Assembly: GCA_037388505.1 (NCBI GenBank)
Contig: JARRKC010000009.1
Location: 62,001-126,000 of the forward strand
Reading direction: 5' to 3'
Length of the DNA stretch: 64,000 bases
Source of the DNA: JARRKC01 sp037388505
GTDB lineage: Bacteria > Acidobacteriota > UBA6911 > RPQK01 > JAPXNP01
Positions 43,192-51,942 of this stretch are shown piece by piece; the first letter of the stretch is position 1, and every line of letters begins with the position of its first letter. Below the pieces are notes generated by a model, which was not told the DNA's origin, ran no database searches, and was given only the letters and a program-made list of their open reading frames with translations. A program made the position numbers and the translations under genes.

Positions 43192-45723
43192 CTATGGCAT
43201 CGACCCATAGGCAATGAGATTTGCCCACAGGCGGTATGCTCCGGGCACTCCGGCAGGCAACTGCCGGAAGAAGGCGAGCCCGGTATAAATATAGGTTCCC
43301 TTTCCGTAGTCGGCTACGACCAGAGCGCCTCGCTTTGGCTTGTCGTTGTAGGGCCAGGGGTCGCGCAGCTCGAGCAGCGGCGTGTAATGGCTGTCCCACT
43401 CACCCAGAAAGTAGAGCCCGCGCTCCTGAACCCAGCCGTTCCAGTCCGACTCTCCAATGCGGTTGGGTTGGCGGAAAATCGGGTGGTTGGGCTCCAGGAT
43501 CTTCACCGGCGATTCCTCCACCGTGACCCGATCATGCGGGCGATGGATCGTCAGCGGATAGGGAGAGAAGGGTCGCGCCAGGAATTCATACTTGTTGTAC
43601 TGGACGACCAGGTGCCCGCCCTGTCTGACGTAATCGAGAAGGCGCTGGTTGTTGGCGATCAGATCGTCTCGATTCAGGTAGGCTCGCACTCCCGTCACGA
43701 TGACGTCATACTCACTCAGATTGCCGAATTCGAGGTCCTCCCGAGTGAGATAGGTGACGTCGGCGCCGAGCTGTTCGGTGGCCTTCCCGACCTCATCGCC
43801 CACACCCATGATGTAACCGACTCTCAGACCATGTGGCAGTCGCACATCAAAGGCATCCAGCGAGGCCATCGCAGGCTTCAGAAGAATGCGCGGCTGGATG
43901 TGTGAATAAGAGATCCACTGGATTCCCTGCTGGTACTCTTTCCCGTCACCGAACTGCAGACTGGAAACCACCGGCGAGACGGTCCAGCCGGATCCGCCTC
44001 GGAGCCTGAGCTCCGCGGTTGCAGCACCAGCACCTTCCTTTCGAACGGTTACCTCGAAGACGTGGCTCTTGGGCTGACTCACCGGCACGATCGCCAGTGA
44101 CGGGGAAATGCGAACAGAAAAGCGGGGAACGACCTTGAGTTCCATGCGGCGCTCGAGACCGAATTCAGGATCGAACCAGCGATAGCGGAGCACGCGGACA
44201 CAGACCCCCTCGACGCCGTAGATCCGATAGCGGATCAGCGCCTTCACAAAGGGAGGACGCCAGTCTTCGGTTCCGGTGAACCCGGGCTCGACGCTGTAAC
44301 GATCGACGCCCGGGGTGTCCAGGGACCAGTAGGGTCCGCTCAGCTGAGCATCAGCGGGAACGTCGATCTTGAAATCCCAGCGATGCTCTCCCGAGCCTTC
44401 AGGCTGAACCGTCCAGCCTTCCGGAGTAGTAAGCTGGACGCCGAGGAGCTGAACGGGCATATTCGTTCGGGGAAAGCATCGAACCTGGGCCTGCACGGTC
44501 CCTCCGGGAGCGACCGTGCCGTCGGACCCTCCGGTTACGAGCGCATCGGCATCGACGAACGCACCCTTTTCCGCGGCCTCGAGAAAGTCCTGCTCCTCCT
44601 TGCCCAATAGAAACAGGGCTTCCGGGTCTCGAGTCGTCTTTTCCATTTTGCGGATCGACTCGAGTCCGGTCATCACAGCCCTGAGAGCGGAATCGTAGTC
44701 GGCGCGTGCAAAGGACTCCACAGCCCAGTTCACGTACCCTTCGAGCAGGGTGACCGACGACTCCAGTTGCGAGTCCGACTTCGACAGAGCATCAAGGCTG
44801 ACGTTGATTCCAGTGAAGAAGCTTCCCTGGAGGTGCGAGGAATCCACCAGACTGCTGGCAAGGTAGTACGAAGTCGACATGGGCCCCGGTTGGGGCAGCA
44901 CGTTCATACCTTGGGTGCGGTGCTGGCTGCGGGCCTGAGCACCGAACTCGGCGTAGGTTTCGCCCAGGAGGGGATCGAATCCGCCGAGGTCAATCTGAAC
45001 ATCACCACCGACCTCTCGTCCTTCCATGCCGGGTCCATGAGACTGGAACAGGCGTAAGGGCCGCCAGGGCCGCAAGCCCTCCTCAATCTGTTCGGGAAAG
45101 CAGGTCGGATCACCCGACTTCTGAAACGCCTCGGCAGCCAGCTGTGCTGACGCCTGGTGGTGCTGTCCTCCTCCTTCTCCGGAGGGGCTGAGGGTCAGAA
45201 TGACGGTAGGACGAAACGTACGGATGACGCGCACGATATCCGAAAGGATCTGTTCACGGCCCCACTTTTCGAAAGTCTCCTCGACACTGAACGAGTAGCC
45301 GAACTCATAGGCTCTCGTGAAGAACTGCTGGACATGATCGAAGCGGTGCACCGAGGCGAGTTCCTCGGTTCTCACTACCCCCAGAGCTTCGAACAGCTCC
45401 GGGCCGATCTCATTCTGGCCTCCGTCTCCACGGGTCACGGTGAGAAGGCCGACCCGGTAACCCTTGCCCCGGCTGAGCAAGGTCATCAGAGCATTGTTCT
45501 CGTCATCCGGATGGGCGGTGATGCAGAGCACGGATCCAGTAGTCGACAGCCTTCGAAGCGACAAACCGAATCCGGTGATTCCCGAATCCTGGGGAATCGG
45601 GGGCAACTGAGCGACGACTCCCGTCGCCGACACGAACAGGCCGACCACCAGACAGACGACCAGCAGGCGCAGAGCCGGCTGCAGAGCTGCGTTTCTTGAG
45701 ATTCCAACACGCTGGATGGCCAT
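43192..45723 (-). CDS. Large exported PIG-L-family deacetylase
   Basis: A signal peptide (LRLLVVCLVVGLFVSATGVVAQ) is followed by a PIG-L/LmbE zinc-dependent deacetylase domain, with the metal motif AHPDDEN at 70-76 and HHQAS at 188-192, to about residue 260. About 580 further residues include beta-sandwich-like parts and a C-terminal flavodoxin/class-I-GATase-like unit (VGYIMGVGDEVGKATEQLGADV, YDVIVTGVRAYLNRDDL, LLDYVRQGGHLVVQYNK). PIG-L enzymes remove N-acetyl groups from amino sugars. This multi-domain form is common in Acidobacteriota; the substrate is not known. It begins 47 bp before the ychF gene. Confidence 0.88.
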   Translation of the reverse strand: MAIQRVGISRNAALQPALRLLVVCLVVGLFVSATGVVAQLPPIPQDSGITGFGLSLRRLSTTGSVLCITAHPDDENNALMTLLSRGKGYRVGLLTVTRGDGGQNEIGPELFEALGVVRTEELASVHRFDHVQQFFTRAYEFGYSFSVEETFEKWGREQILSDIVRVIRTFRPTVILTLSPSGEGGGQHHQASAQLAAEAFQKSGDPTCFPEQIEEGLRPWRPLRLFQSHGPGMEGREVGGDVQIDLGGFDPLLGETYAEFGAQARSQHRTQGMNVLPQPGPMSTSYYLASSLVDSSHLQGSFFTGINVSLDALSKSDSQLESSVTLLEGYVNWAVESFARADYDSALRAVMTGLESIRKMEKTTRDPEALFLLGKEEQDFLEAAEKGAFVDADALVTGGSDGTVAPGGTVQAQVRCFPRTNMPVQLLGVQLTTPEGWTVQPEGSGEHRWDFKIDVPADAQLSGPYWSLDTPGVDRYSVEPGFTGTEDWRPPFVKALIRYRIYGVEGVCVRVLRYRWFDPEFGLERRMELKVVPRFSVRISPSLAIVPVSQPKSHVFEVTVRKEGAGAATAELRLRGGSGWTVSPVVSSLQFGDGKEYQQGIQWISYSHIQPRILLKPAMASLDAFDVRLPHGLRVGYIMGVGDEVGKATEQLGADVTYLTREDLEFGNLSEYDVIVTGVRAYLNRDDLIANNQRLLDYVRQGGHLVVQYNKYEFLARPFSPYPLTIHRPHDRVTVEESPVKILEPNHPIFRQPNRIGESDWNGWVQERGLYFLGEWDSHYTPLLELRDPWPYNDKPKRGALVVADYGKGTYIYTGLAFFRQLPAGVPGAYRLWANLIAYGSMP

Positions 45724-45847
45724 ATTTCCATCCCCTCAGGGTTCGACACTGACATGCAGGCTTACGGAAGACCGCACTGCCGCGTACTAGATTACCGCAT
45801 TAGGAGATGCATCTGTACCGGTGCGAACGGCTTGACGACACGTCCTC

Positions 45848-45868
45848 GGGTTCCGGGTTCCGGGTTCC
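45848..45868. repeat. Seven-base tandem repeat
   Basis: GGGTTCC occurs three times head to tail in the PIG-L/PqqD gap. Confidence 0.65.
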
Positions 45869-45961
45869 GAGAGGTTCAGCGCTTCCGCGGTCGGGGATTC
45901 CCAATCCGGCTCACCTCGTCCACCAGGTCGGAAATGTCAGGCGGACCGGAACAGAATCTTT

Positions 45962-45983
45962 CCCGTTCTCCCGTCCTCCCGTT
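45962..45983. repeat. Dispersed GTTCTCCCGTCCTC-type repeat, copy 1
   Basis: CCCGTTCTCCCGTCCTCC is followed by CGTT. Related copies are at 50658-50683 and, reverse complemented and doubled, at 54347-54378. Confidence 0.5.
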
Positions 45984-45995
45984 CCCCAATCTTCC

Positions 45996-46358
45996 TCAGA
46001 CATCTTCCTGGTCGGGCGGGGGCTGCTCAACCCTGATTTCGATCATTCGCGCCCGGCTCATCTGGAGTATGAAGGTCTGGAGGCGTTCCTGTGCTGGCTC
46101 GACTTTGGCTCCAAATCGCTCCTTCATCTTTCCCGCGATCTCGGCCGCGGTCGATTCTCCGTCACACCACTTCCAGACGACCGTGCCGATTTCGTCCAGC
46201 CGAATGCGGTAGTCCGGGAACCCCAACATCCGCGCCAGCTTGCGCCCGATTTTGGACTCGCCCAGACGCGGCCGCAAGACAATGACCCGCTGGTCCTCCT
46301 CATGCCACTCCAGACGACGCACCGGGCGACACGCGAGGAACCACTTACGAAGCGCCAT
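45996..46358 (-). CDS. PqqD-family protein
   Basis: A 120-residue protein whose C-terminal 80 residues match PqqD: RIRLDEIGTVVWKWCDGESTAAEIAGKMKERFG (winged-helix RRE fold, spread over 52-84) and LQTFILQMSRARMIEI. PqqD-type domains bind peptide precursors of modified peptides. No PqqA precursor or radical SAM partner is nearby. Its ATG overlaps the OPT transporter stop by one base (TAATG), so the two are made together, and a role in the transporter's business is more likely than PQQ synthesis. Confidence 0.85.
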   Translation of the reverse strand: MALRKWFLACRPVRRLEWHEEDQRVIVLRPRLGESKIGRKLARMLGFPDYRIRLDEIGTVVWKWCDGESTAAEIAGKMKERFGAKVEPAQERLQTFILQMSRARMIEIRVEQPPPDQEDV

Positions 46359-48361
46359 TACTCCACTTTGACACCTGGCGCCCCACCTTTCGAGGCCGCC
46401 TTCAGCGGAATACGCAGGAGAAGGAGCAGCAACACGGGAAAGATCAGGTAGCCGAGCCAGGCACTGTTCAGAATCTGAGGCAACTGCGGGAGGCCGATCG
46501 CCGTAATTCCGAGGACCCAGAAAGCCAGGAGCACCGCCATCAGTGATTCCCCCGCAATGAATCCCGAGGACATTAGGATACCCGTATTGACCGCGGTGGT
46601 TTTCTGACCCTCACTCAGGCCCCGCTTTGCCATGATCCGATCGAGGATGAGGCGGAAAACACCACCGACGAAGATGGCGGCTGTCGAGTAGAAGGGAAGG
46701 TACATCCCGACGGCGATCAGCATCGGGGCGGGCGCATTGATCAGAATGAGAGCGACGCCCAGGAACATGCCGGCAATGACCAGAGGCCAAGCCATCTGGC
46801 CGCCCACGATCCCCTTCGCCATGAGGGCCATCAGACCCGCCTGGGGGGCGGGGAGGGCGGCACTGCCGATCCCATAGACCTTGTCCATGACGATCATCGG
46901 ATAGACGAGAGCCAACGCTGCGAAGACCACACCGATCATCTCGGCGGCTTCCATCTTCCAGGGCGTACCTCCGAGGATGTGCCCTACTTTGAGGTCCTGC
47001 ATCATGTCGCCGGCTATCCCAGCCGTACAACAGACCACCCCTGCGACACCCAGTACACCCAGGATGCCGTCGGTACCTTTCACCCCGATGAGAACCATGA
47101 AGACGGCGGCGATGAGCAGGGTGCTCAGAGTCAACCCGCTGATGGGGTTGTTGGAGCTGCCTACCAGACCGACCAGATAGCCGGCCACGGCGGCGAACAG
47201 GAAGCCCAGAATCACCATGACGATCGTCAGGATGACCGAACCCTCGAGGGAAGCGCTGAAGTACCAGTACAGGAAGAAGAGCGGTACCGCCAGCAGCCCA
47301 ATCGCCACACCCACCCTCTTGAAATTCAAATCGGTTTCCAGACGGTTGATGGTACCTGCCCCCTGCTTGGCGGCCTGCAGGTCTTTGATGGCCTTCACGA
47401 TTCCGGCAATAAGGGACTTGCGGAGCTTGTACAACGTGTAGAACGCGGCGACGATCATCGTCCCGACGGCGATGGGGCGAACCTGTCGGAGCCAGATTGC
47501 ATCACTCAACTCCAGCAACTGCTGGGTCGACGTGACGCCTGCTGAGAGTTCCGGGTTCAGGAACAGACCCAGCGGTACGAGCAGCAACCAGCCGGTCAAC
47601 GCGCCACTGAACAGAATGGCCGAGATTGTCGGCCCGACAATGAAGCCGACTCCGACGAGCAGTGGAGATGCTGCCGGCGATTCGAGCAGGAGGCCGCCGC
47701 GGTAGCTGACCTCACGCCCCATCAGCGTGATCTTGGAGGTTCCAAGCTGGATGAGCGTACGTGCGTGGTCCGCGACGAGGTGGACACCGTAAGTGTTCTT
47801 GACGAGCTCCCAAAGTCCAGCGAACCCCATGGACGCAAAGACGTAGACGGCACCGGTCTGGCCACCCTGACCGGCCTTGACGAGTTCGGCTGCGGCTACG
47901 CTTTCCGGGAACGGCAGGGCTGCCTCTTCGACCAGCGTCCGCCGCAGCATAATGACGAAGAGGACTCCGAGCACGCCGCCAATGAGCATGATGGCCGTGC
48001 TCTCGAGGTAATGCAGATTGTCCCAGACACCGCTGATCACAAAGGCCGGAATCGTAAAGATCGCCCCAGCGACCAGGGCCTCTCCGACGGAAGCGGTCGT
48101 TCGCGCGATGTTCTCCTCGAGGATGCTGCCTCCAACCAGCCGCAGAGCCGCCATGGCGACCACGGCAGCGGGGAAGGTCGCCGCCACGGTCAAACCTGCC
48201 TTCATTCCAAGGTAGGCATTGGCGGCACCCAGTACGATGGCCATAATGACGCCGAGAACGACCGCACGAACGGTCATTTCCGGCATTCGTACCTCGGCCG
48301 GAACAAAAGGTTTGAAGGAAACCTCCGGCTGACTGGGGGGCGTAACGTCAGAATCCTTCAT
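46358..48361 (-). CDS. OPT-family oligopeptide/metal-chelate transporter
   Basis: The 667-residue protein has about 16 hydrophobic segments with OPT signatures: ANAYLGMKAGLTVAATFPAAVVAMAAL, EENIARTTASVGEALVAGAIFTIPAF, ALPFPESVAAAELVKAG, and ISGLTLSTLLIAAVFMVLIG. OPT proteins import small peptides or iron/nickel chelates with H+; which one here is unknown. Its last base is the first of the PqqD gene. GAGGAGG precedes the ATG. Confidence 0.93.
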   Translation of the reverse strand: MKDSDVTPPSQPEVSFKPFVPAEVRMPEMTVRAVVLGVIMAIVLGAANAYLGMKAGLTVAATFPAAVVAMAALRLVGGSILEENIARTTASVGEALVAGAIFTIPAFVISGVWDNLHYLESTAIMLIGGVLGVLFVIMLRRTLVEEAALPFPESVAAAELVKAGQGGQTGAVYVFASMGFAGLWELVKNTYGVHLVADHARTLIQLGTSKITLMGREVSYRGGLLLESPAASPLLVGVGFIVGPTISAILFSGALTGWLLLVPLGLFLNPELSAGVTSTQQLLELSDAIWLRQVRPIAVGTMIVAAFYTLYKLRKSLIAGIVKAIKDLQAAKQGAGTINRLETDLNFKRVGVAIGLLAVPLFFLYWYFSASLEGSVILTIVMVILGFLFAAVAGYLVGLVGSSNNPISGLTLSTLLIAAVFMVLIGVKGTDGILGVLGVAGVVCCTAGIAGDMMQDLKVGHILGGTPWKMEAAEMIGVVFAALALVYPMIVMDKVYGIGSAALPAPQAGLMALMAKGIVGGQMAWPLVIAGMFLGVALILINAPAPMLIAVGMYLPFYSTAAIFVGGVFRLILDRIMAKRGLSEGQKTTAVNTGILMSSGFIAGESLMAVLLAFWVLGITAIGLPQLPQILNSAWLGYLIFPVLLLLLLRIPLKAASKGGAPGVKVE

Positions 48362-48598
48362 TCATCCTCCTCGCGTGAAACTCGACCCGCATTCTCTGCC
48401 GGACTCCGCTCCGACGGCGTCCGGGAGGGCGTCTGCAGCGTGCCCGGGACTGTAGCATGAATGCCGGGACGCGGCAAGAAAGCCTGCAGGGGGTGGGTTG
48501 CGATTTGTCTCCGGAAGCCAGGCATTGGTACATTGTCTCGTGTGGCCCTGCCGTACATCAGGGTTCGTGACTTCACCGACATTATGGGGAGATAGATA

Positions 48599-49081
48599 AT
48601 GGATCCCGTACTCGATCAGATAGCAAACCACTTGAAGCTGGGGGACCACCTCCTGAAGACGGCGCTGGAGAATCTCAGTGAGGAAGAGTTGCATCGCCGG
48701 GGCGGGCCTCAGTCCAATTCGATGCTCTGGATCACCGGGCATCTGGCCCTGTCCCGTTGTCGCATGCTCAAGTTGACCGGCGGAGACCGTGATTTCCCCT
48801 GGTCCGACCTCTTCTCGCGTGGTTCAGCGATGCAGACTCCGAACGATTATCCTGCTCTGAATCAGGTTCTCGAGTCGTGGGACCAGACGTCAGACCTCCT
48901 CTTGGCGGCGCTCCCCAAAATGACTCCCGAACAGCTGTTCGCCAAATCCCCACAGTCTCTCCCGGGTGACGACAAGTCGGTCCGGGGAGCACTCTCGTTC
49001 TTGGTGTACCACGAGGCCTACCATATGGGTCAGATGGGTTATCTCAGGAAGATGCTTGGATATGAAAGTCTCGTAGGGTAG
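48599..49081 (+). CDS. DinB-family protein
   Basis: A 160-residue four-helix protein with the DinB metal-binding His pattern: SMLWITGHLALSRCRML (His near 48) and FLVYHEAYHMGQMGYLRKMLG (two His near 138 and 142). DinB/YfiT-like proteins are putative metal-dependent transferases or hydrolases; the reaction is unknown. GGGGAGAT sits about 6 nt before the ATG. The decarboxylase gene begins 25 bp downstream. Confidence 0.85.
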   Translation: MDPVLDQIANHLKLGDHLLKTALENLSEEELHRRGGPQSNSMLWITGHLALSRCRMLKLTGGDRDFPWSDLFSRGSAMQTPNDYPALNQVLESWDQTSDLLLAALPKMTPEQLFAKSPQSLPGDDKSVRGALSFLVYHEAYHMGQMGYLRKMLGYESLVG

Positions 49082-49106
49082 TCAGCAATCTCCCAGAATC
49101 AGAGTC

Positions 49107-50570
49107 ATGAGCGAGAACAGACCTCTCGGAGACATGGATCCTTCGGAATTCAGACGGTACGGTCATGAACTCGTGGACTGGATCGCCGATTACCTGGCCC
49201 ATTTGGACCGGTATCCGGTACTGGCGCGCACGCAGCCGGGCGAGATTCGTTCGAACCTGCCCCAGAGTCCCCCGGAACAAGGCGAGGAGATGGAGACCAT
49301 TCTGGGTGATATTCGGCAGATCATCGTCCCGGGGCTGACGCACTGGAATCACCCGGCTTTCTTCTCCTATTTCTCCGTCACCGGCTCGGGTCCCGGCATC
49401 CTGGGTGAACTCCTGAGCGCAGCCTTCAATGTCAACGGGATGCTCTGGAGGACGTCTCCGGCCGCCACCGAACTGGAGGAACTGGTCCTCGACTGGCTCC
49501 GGCAATTACTCGGATTCCAGGAACCGCGGTGGGGGATCATTTACGACACGGCGTCGATCTCTACCTTCCACGCCGTGGCCGCCGCCCGCCAGCTCGTTCC
49601 GGGCATGAACCCCCGCGAAAATGGCTTTCGGACGGATCCTTCCCATGGCCGTCTCCGCCTGTACTGTTCGGAACAGGCTCACTCTTCAGTAGAAAAGGCG
49701 GGCCTCGCGCTGGGCATCGGTCTCGAGGGAATCCGGAAGATCCCGGTCGACGCGGAATTCAGGATGCGGGTCGACGAGCTCCGGCGCGCAATCGACGAAG
49801 ACCTGGCCGAAGGCTGGATCCCCTTCTGCGTGACCGCCACGGTCGGCACAACCTCGACGACCAGCGTGGACCCGGTTCCCGAGATTGAGCGAGTTTGCCG
49901 GGATCATGGAATCTGGCTCCACGTCGATGCCGCCTACGGTGGAGTTGCGGGAATCCTTCCCGAGAAACGATGGGTCCTGGAAGGCTGCGAGCGGGCGGAT
50001 TCCCTGGTCGTCAATCCGCACAAGTGGCTCTTCACCCCGATCGATTGCAGCGTGCTGTTTTGCCGGCGGCCCGAAGTGCTGCGGGAAGCATTCTCGTTGA
50101 TCCCGGAGTATCTGCGCTCGAAGGAGCCGGCGACCAACTTCATGGACTATGGCCTTCAGCTTGGGCGCCGATTCCGGTCGCTGAAACTCTGGATGGTCAT
50201 TCGCTATTTCGGACGGCGGGGGATCGAAGCGCGTTTGAGGCAACACATTCAATGGGCCGACACGCTGGCCTCATGGATCGACGAACACCCCCGGTTCGAA
50301 CGCCTGGCGCCGGTACCGTTCAGTACCGTTTGCTTTCGGGCGGTTCCTCCGAAGGTGGTGGAGCGGGGGGAAGAGGCGCTCAATCGATTCAATGAAACGT
50401 TGCTGGAAACCGTCAACCGCACGGGGCGGCTCTTCATTTCTCACACCCGCCTGCACGGACATTTCACCCTCCGCGTCGCCATTGGAAACCTGAAAACCAC
50501 GCGGGCACACATCGAACGAGCCTGGGAAACGATCGTGAACTCGGCTGAAGATCTCCAAGCTGGGATTTGA
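49107..50570 (+). CDS. PLP-dependent aromatic-amino-acid-type decarboxylase
   Basis: A complete group II decarboxylase of 487 residues: THWNHPAFFSYFSVTGSGPGILGEL, NVNGMLWRTSPAATELE, CSEQAHSSVEKAGLALG, WLHVDAAYGGVAGILPE (PLP-binding Asp) and NPHKWLFTPIDCSVLF with the Schiff-base Lys306. The family contains tyrosine, tryptophan, DOPA and phenylalanine decarboxylases and the related aldehyde synthases; the substrate cannot be told from sequence by eye. It follows the DinB gene by 25 bp. Confidence 0.93.
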   Translation: MSENRPLGDMDPSEFRRYGHELVDWIADYLAHLDRYPVLARTQPGEIRSNLPQSPPEQGEEMETILGDIRQIIVPGLTHWNHPAFFSYFSVTGSGPGILGELLSAAFNVNGMLWRTSPAATELEELVLDWLRQLLGFQEPRWGIIYDTASISTFHAVAAARQLVPGMNPRENGFRTDPSHGRLRLYCSEQAHSSVEKAGLALGIGLEGIRKIPVDAEFRMRVDELRRAIDEDLAEGWIPFCVTATVGTTSTTSVDPVPEIERVCRDHGIWLHVDAAYGGVAGILPEKRWVLEGCERADSLVVNPHKWLFTPIDCSVLFCRRPEVLREAFSLIPEYLRSKEPATNFMDYGLQLGRRFRSLKLWMVIRYFGRRGIEARLRQHIQWADTLASWIDEHPRFERLAPVPFSTVCFRAVPPKVVERGEEALNRFNETLLETVNRTGRLFISHTRLHGHFTLRVAIGNLKTTRAHIERAWETIVNSAEDLQAGI

Positions 50571-50610
50571 GCGCGGCCAGAAGGCGCCAGAAGGGGAAGC
50601 CGGTAGCTCG

Positions 50611-50638
50611 AAGCTGGGAGCTGGAAGCTGGGAGCTGG
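50611..50638. repeat. Fourteen-base tandem duplication
   Basis: AAGCTGGGAGCTGG occurs twice head to tail in the 213-bp gap after the decarboxylase gene. Confidence 0.65.
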
Positions 50639-50657
50639 AATATGGCGTGTCCCGACT

Positions 50658-50683
50658 CCCGGTTCTACCGTCCTCCCGTTCTC
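50658..50683. repeat. Dispersed GTTCTCCCGTCCTC-type repeat, copy 2
   Basis: GGTTCTACCGTCCTCCCGTT, with one change from copy 1, lies in the decarboxylase/DsbA gap. Confidence 0.5.
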
Positions 50684-50742
50684 TCTTGATGTTCGGAGCT
50701 CAGCATCAACGACGATCGAGAGACAGCGGCCACCGGCGGAGC

Positions 50743-50768
50743 CAAGCGAGGACGCTTGTCTCCCTCCC
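50743..50768. repeat. Dispersed hairpin repeat, copy 3
   Basis: CAAGCG-AGGA-CGCTTG is a perfect 6-bp stem with the same AGGA loop as copies 1 and 2, followed by TCTCCCTCCC. Stem bases differ from copies 1 and 2 but stay paired. Confidence 0.5.
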
Positions 50769-50783
50769 AAATCGCAAATTCTT

Positions 50784-51824
50784 TTAGTGGCTTCCCGCCG
50801 TCTTGGCGAGCTCTTCGTCGACGATCTTGGCGACGACGTCGTAGCTGACGGCGCCGTTCAAAGGCCTGCCGTTGATGAAAAAAGCGGGTGTTCCGGATAC
50901 GCCGACCGTGGCTCCGGCTTCCGAATCCGCCGATATCTCGTCCTTGAATTCGTTCGAATCCAAACAGGCATTGAACTGGGTCTCATCAAGGCCGAGGGTC
51001 TTCGCGGTTTCCTTCAGCCCCTCTGCCGACAGCTTCGACTGGTCGGCAAACATGGCGTCGTGCATTTCCCAGAACTTTCCCTGCTGATTCGCACACAAGG
51101 CTGCTTCGGCTGCTCGCTCCGCATCATGATGGATCTTGATCAGAGGAAACTGCCGGAAAACCAGCCTGACTTTCGGGGCATAGTTTTCGACCACCTTCTC
51201 GAGTGTCGAATGGGCACGGGCACAGTACGGACACTGGAAATCAGAGAATTCCACGATCGTGACGGGGGCGTCGGCCGGGCCCATGGAGGGCGACCCTGCG
51301 GATGCGACCTCAAAGCGAATCGGCTGGAGGTTGATCTCGACGCCGTATTCTTTCGTCAGCCCATCCACGTACTTGGCCAAAGCATCTCGTGCTTTCTGGT
51401 CCTGAACGTACTTGCGGATGTGCGGTAGAACCTGCTCCTTCGGTCCCTGGAGCCGACTCTTGTTCGCTTCGTAGACCTTCTCGACCTCTTCATCGGTGGG
51501 TTGAGGGGCATTCGATCCGATTTCCACCAGAAGTTGCTGCACTGTCATCTGACGTTTCTCAGCCTCGAGCTTCAGCAACTGCTGTCCAACGAGCTCCTTC
51601 AGCTTCCCTGAAAGAATCTGGTAGCGGCGCTTCTCCAGTTCGGCTTCGACCCGCTTGCGATCGAGGTCGAGCTGGTGTAAATCCTCCTGCGCGCTTTTCT
51701 CCAGCGTCGCTCGGTCGATCGTGAGCCCGCGCCCCGTGGCGACCACATCATCTTCCGACGCGAATATCATACCGGTGAACAACAGACAGACTGCGAAGGG
51801 CAGCAACACCAAACGAGACTTCAT
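50784..51824 (-). CDS. Exported DsbA-like thioredoxin-fold protein with SurA-like N-terminus
   Basis: A signal peptide (LLPFAVCLLFTGMIFA) leads into about 140 residues of charged helices (RVEAELEKRRYQILSGKLKELVGQQ) that resemble SurA-N/peptidyl-prolyl-isomerase helical domains, then a DsbA/Thioredoxin_4 domain with CPYC at 198-201 (VEFSDFQCPYCARAH) and the cis-Pro loop GVSGTPAFFINGR. It would catalyse disulfide exchange in the periplasm. Thiol proteins with this helical N-terminus are common in Acidobacteriota and Myxococcota. It diverges from hemQ. Confidence 0.9.
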   Translation of the reverse strand: MKSRLVLLPFAVCLLFTGMIFASEDDVVATGRGLTIDRATLEKSAQEDLHQLDLDRKRVEAELEKRRYQILSGKLKELVGQQLLKLEAEKRQMTVQQLLVEIGSNAPQPTDEEVEKVYEANKSRLQGPKEQVLPHIRKYVQDQKARDALAKYVDGLTKEYGVEINLQPIRFEVASAGSPSMGPADAPVTIVEFSDFQCPYCARAHSTLEKVVENYAPKVRLVFRQFPLIKIHHDAERAAEAALCANQQGKFWEMHDAMFADQSKLSAEGLKETAKTLGLDETQFNACLDSNEFKDEISADSEAGATVGVSGTPAFFINGRPLNGAVSYDVVAKIVDEELAKTAGSH

Positions 51825-51902
51825 TGGGCCATCATAACCCGTCGGTGTTTCGTAGTTCTAATCCAGGACGGCCGTCAAGGCGCTCTGGCCCGCCGGCCTC
51901 TG

Positions 51903-51932
51903 TTGTCTCCACGGCGAGCCGTGTCCTATAGT
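51903..51932 (+). promoter_or_regulatory. Promoter of hemQ
   Basis: TTGTCT (51903-51908) and TATAGT (51927-51932) are 18 bp apart. The ATG is at 51943, so the leader is about 4 nt and there is no ribosome site. Confidence 0.4.
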
Positions 51933-51942
51933 AGGCGCTAAT

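Larger units (their letters stand above)
45724..45995. other. Intergenic region rich in short repeats
   Basis: No gene is supported in the 272 bp between the PIG-L and PqqD genes. It contains a 7-bp tandem repeat (45848-45868) and a copy of the CCCGTCCTCCCGTT dispersed motif (45962-45983). Confidence 0.5.
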
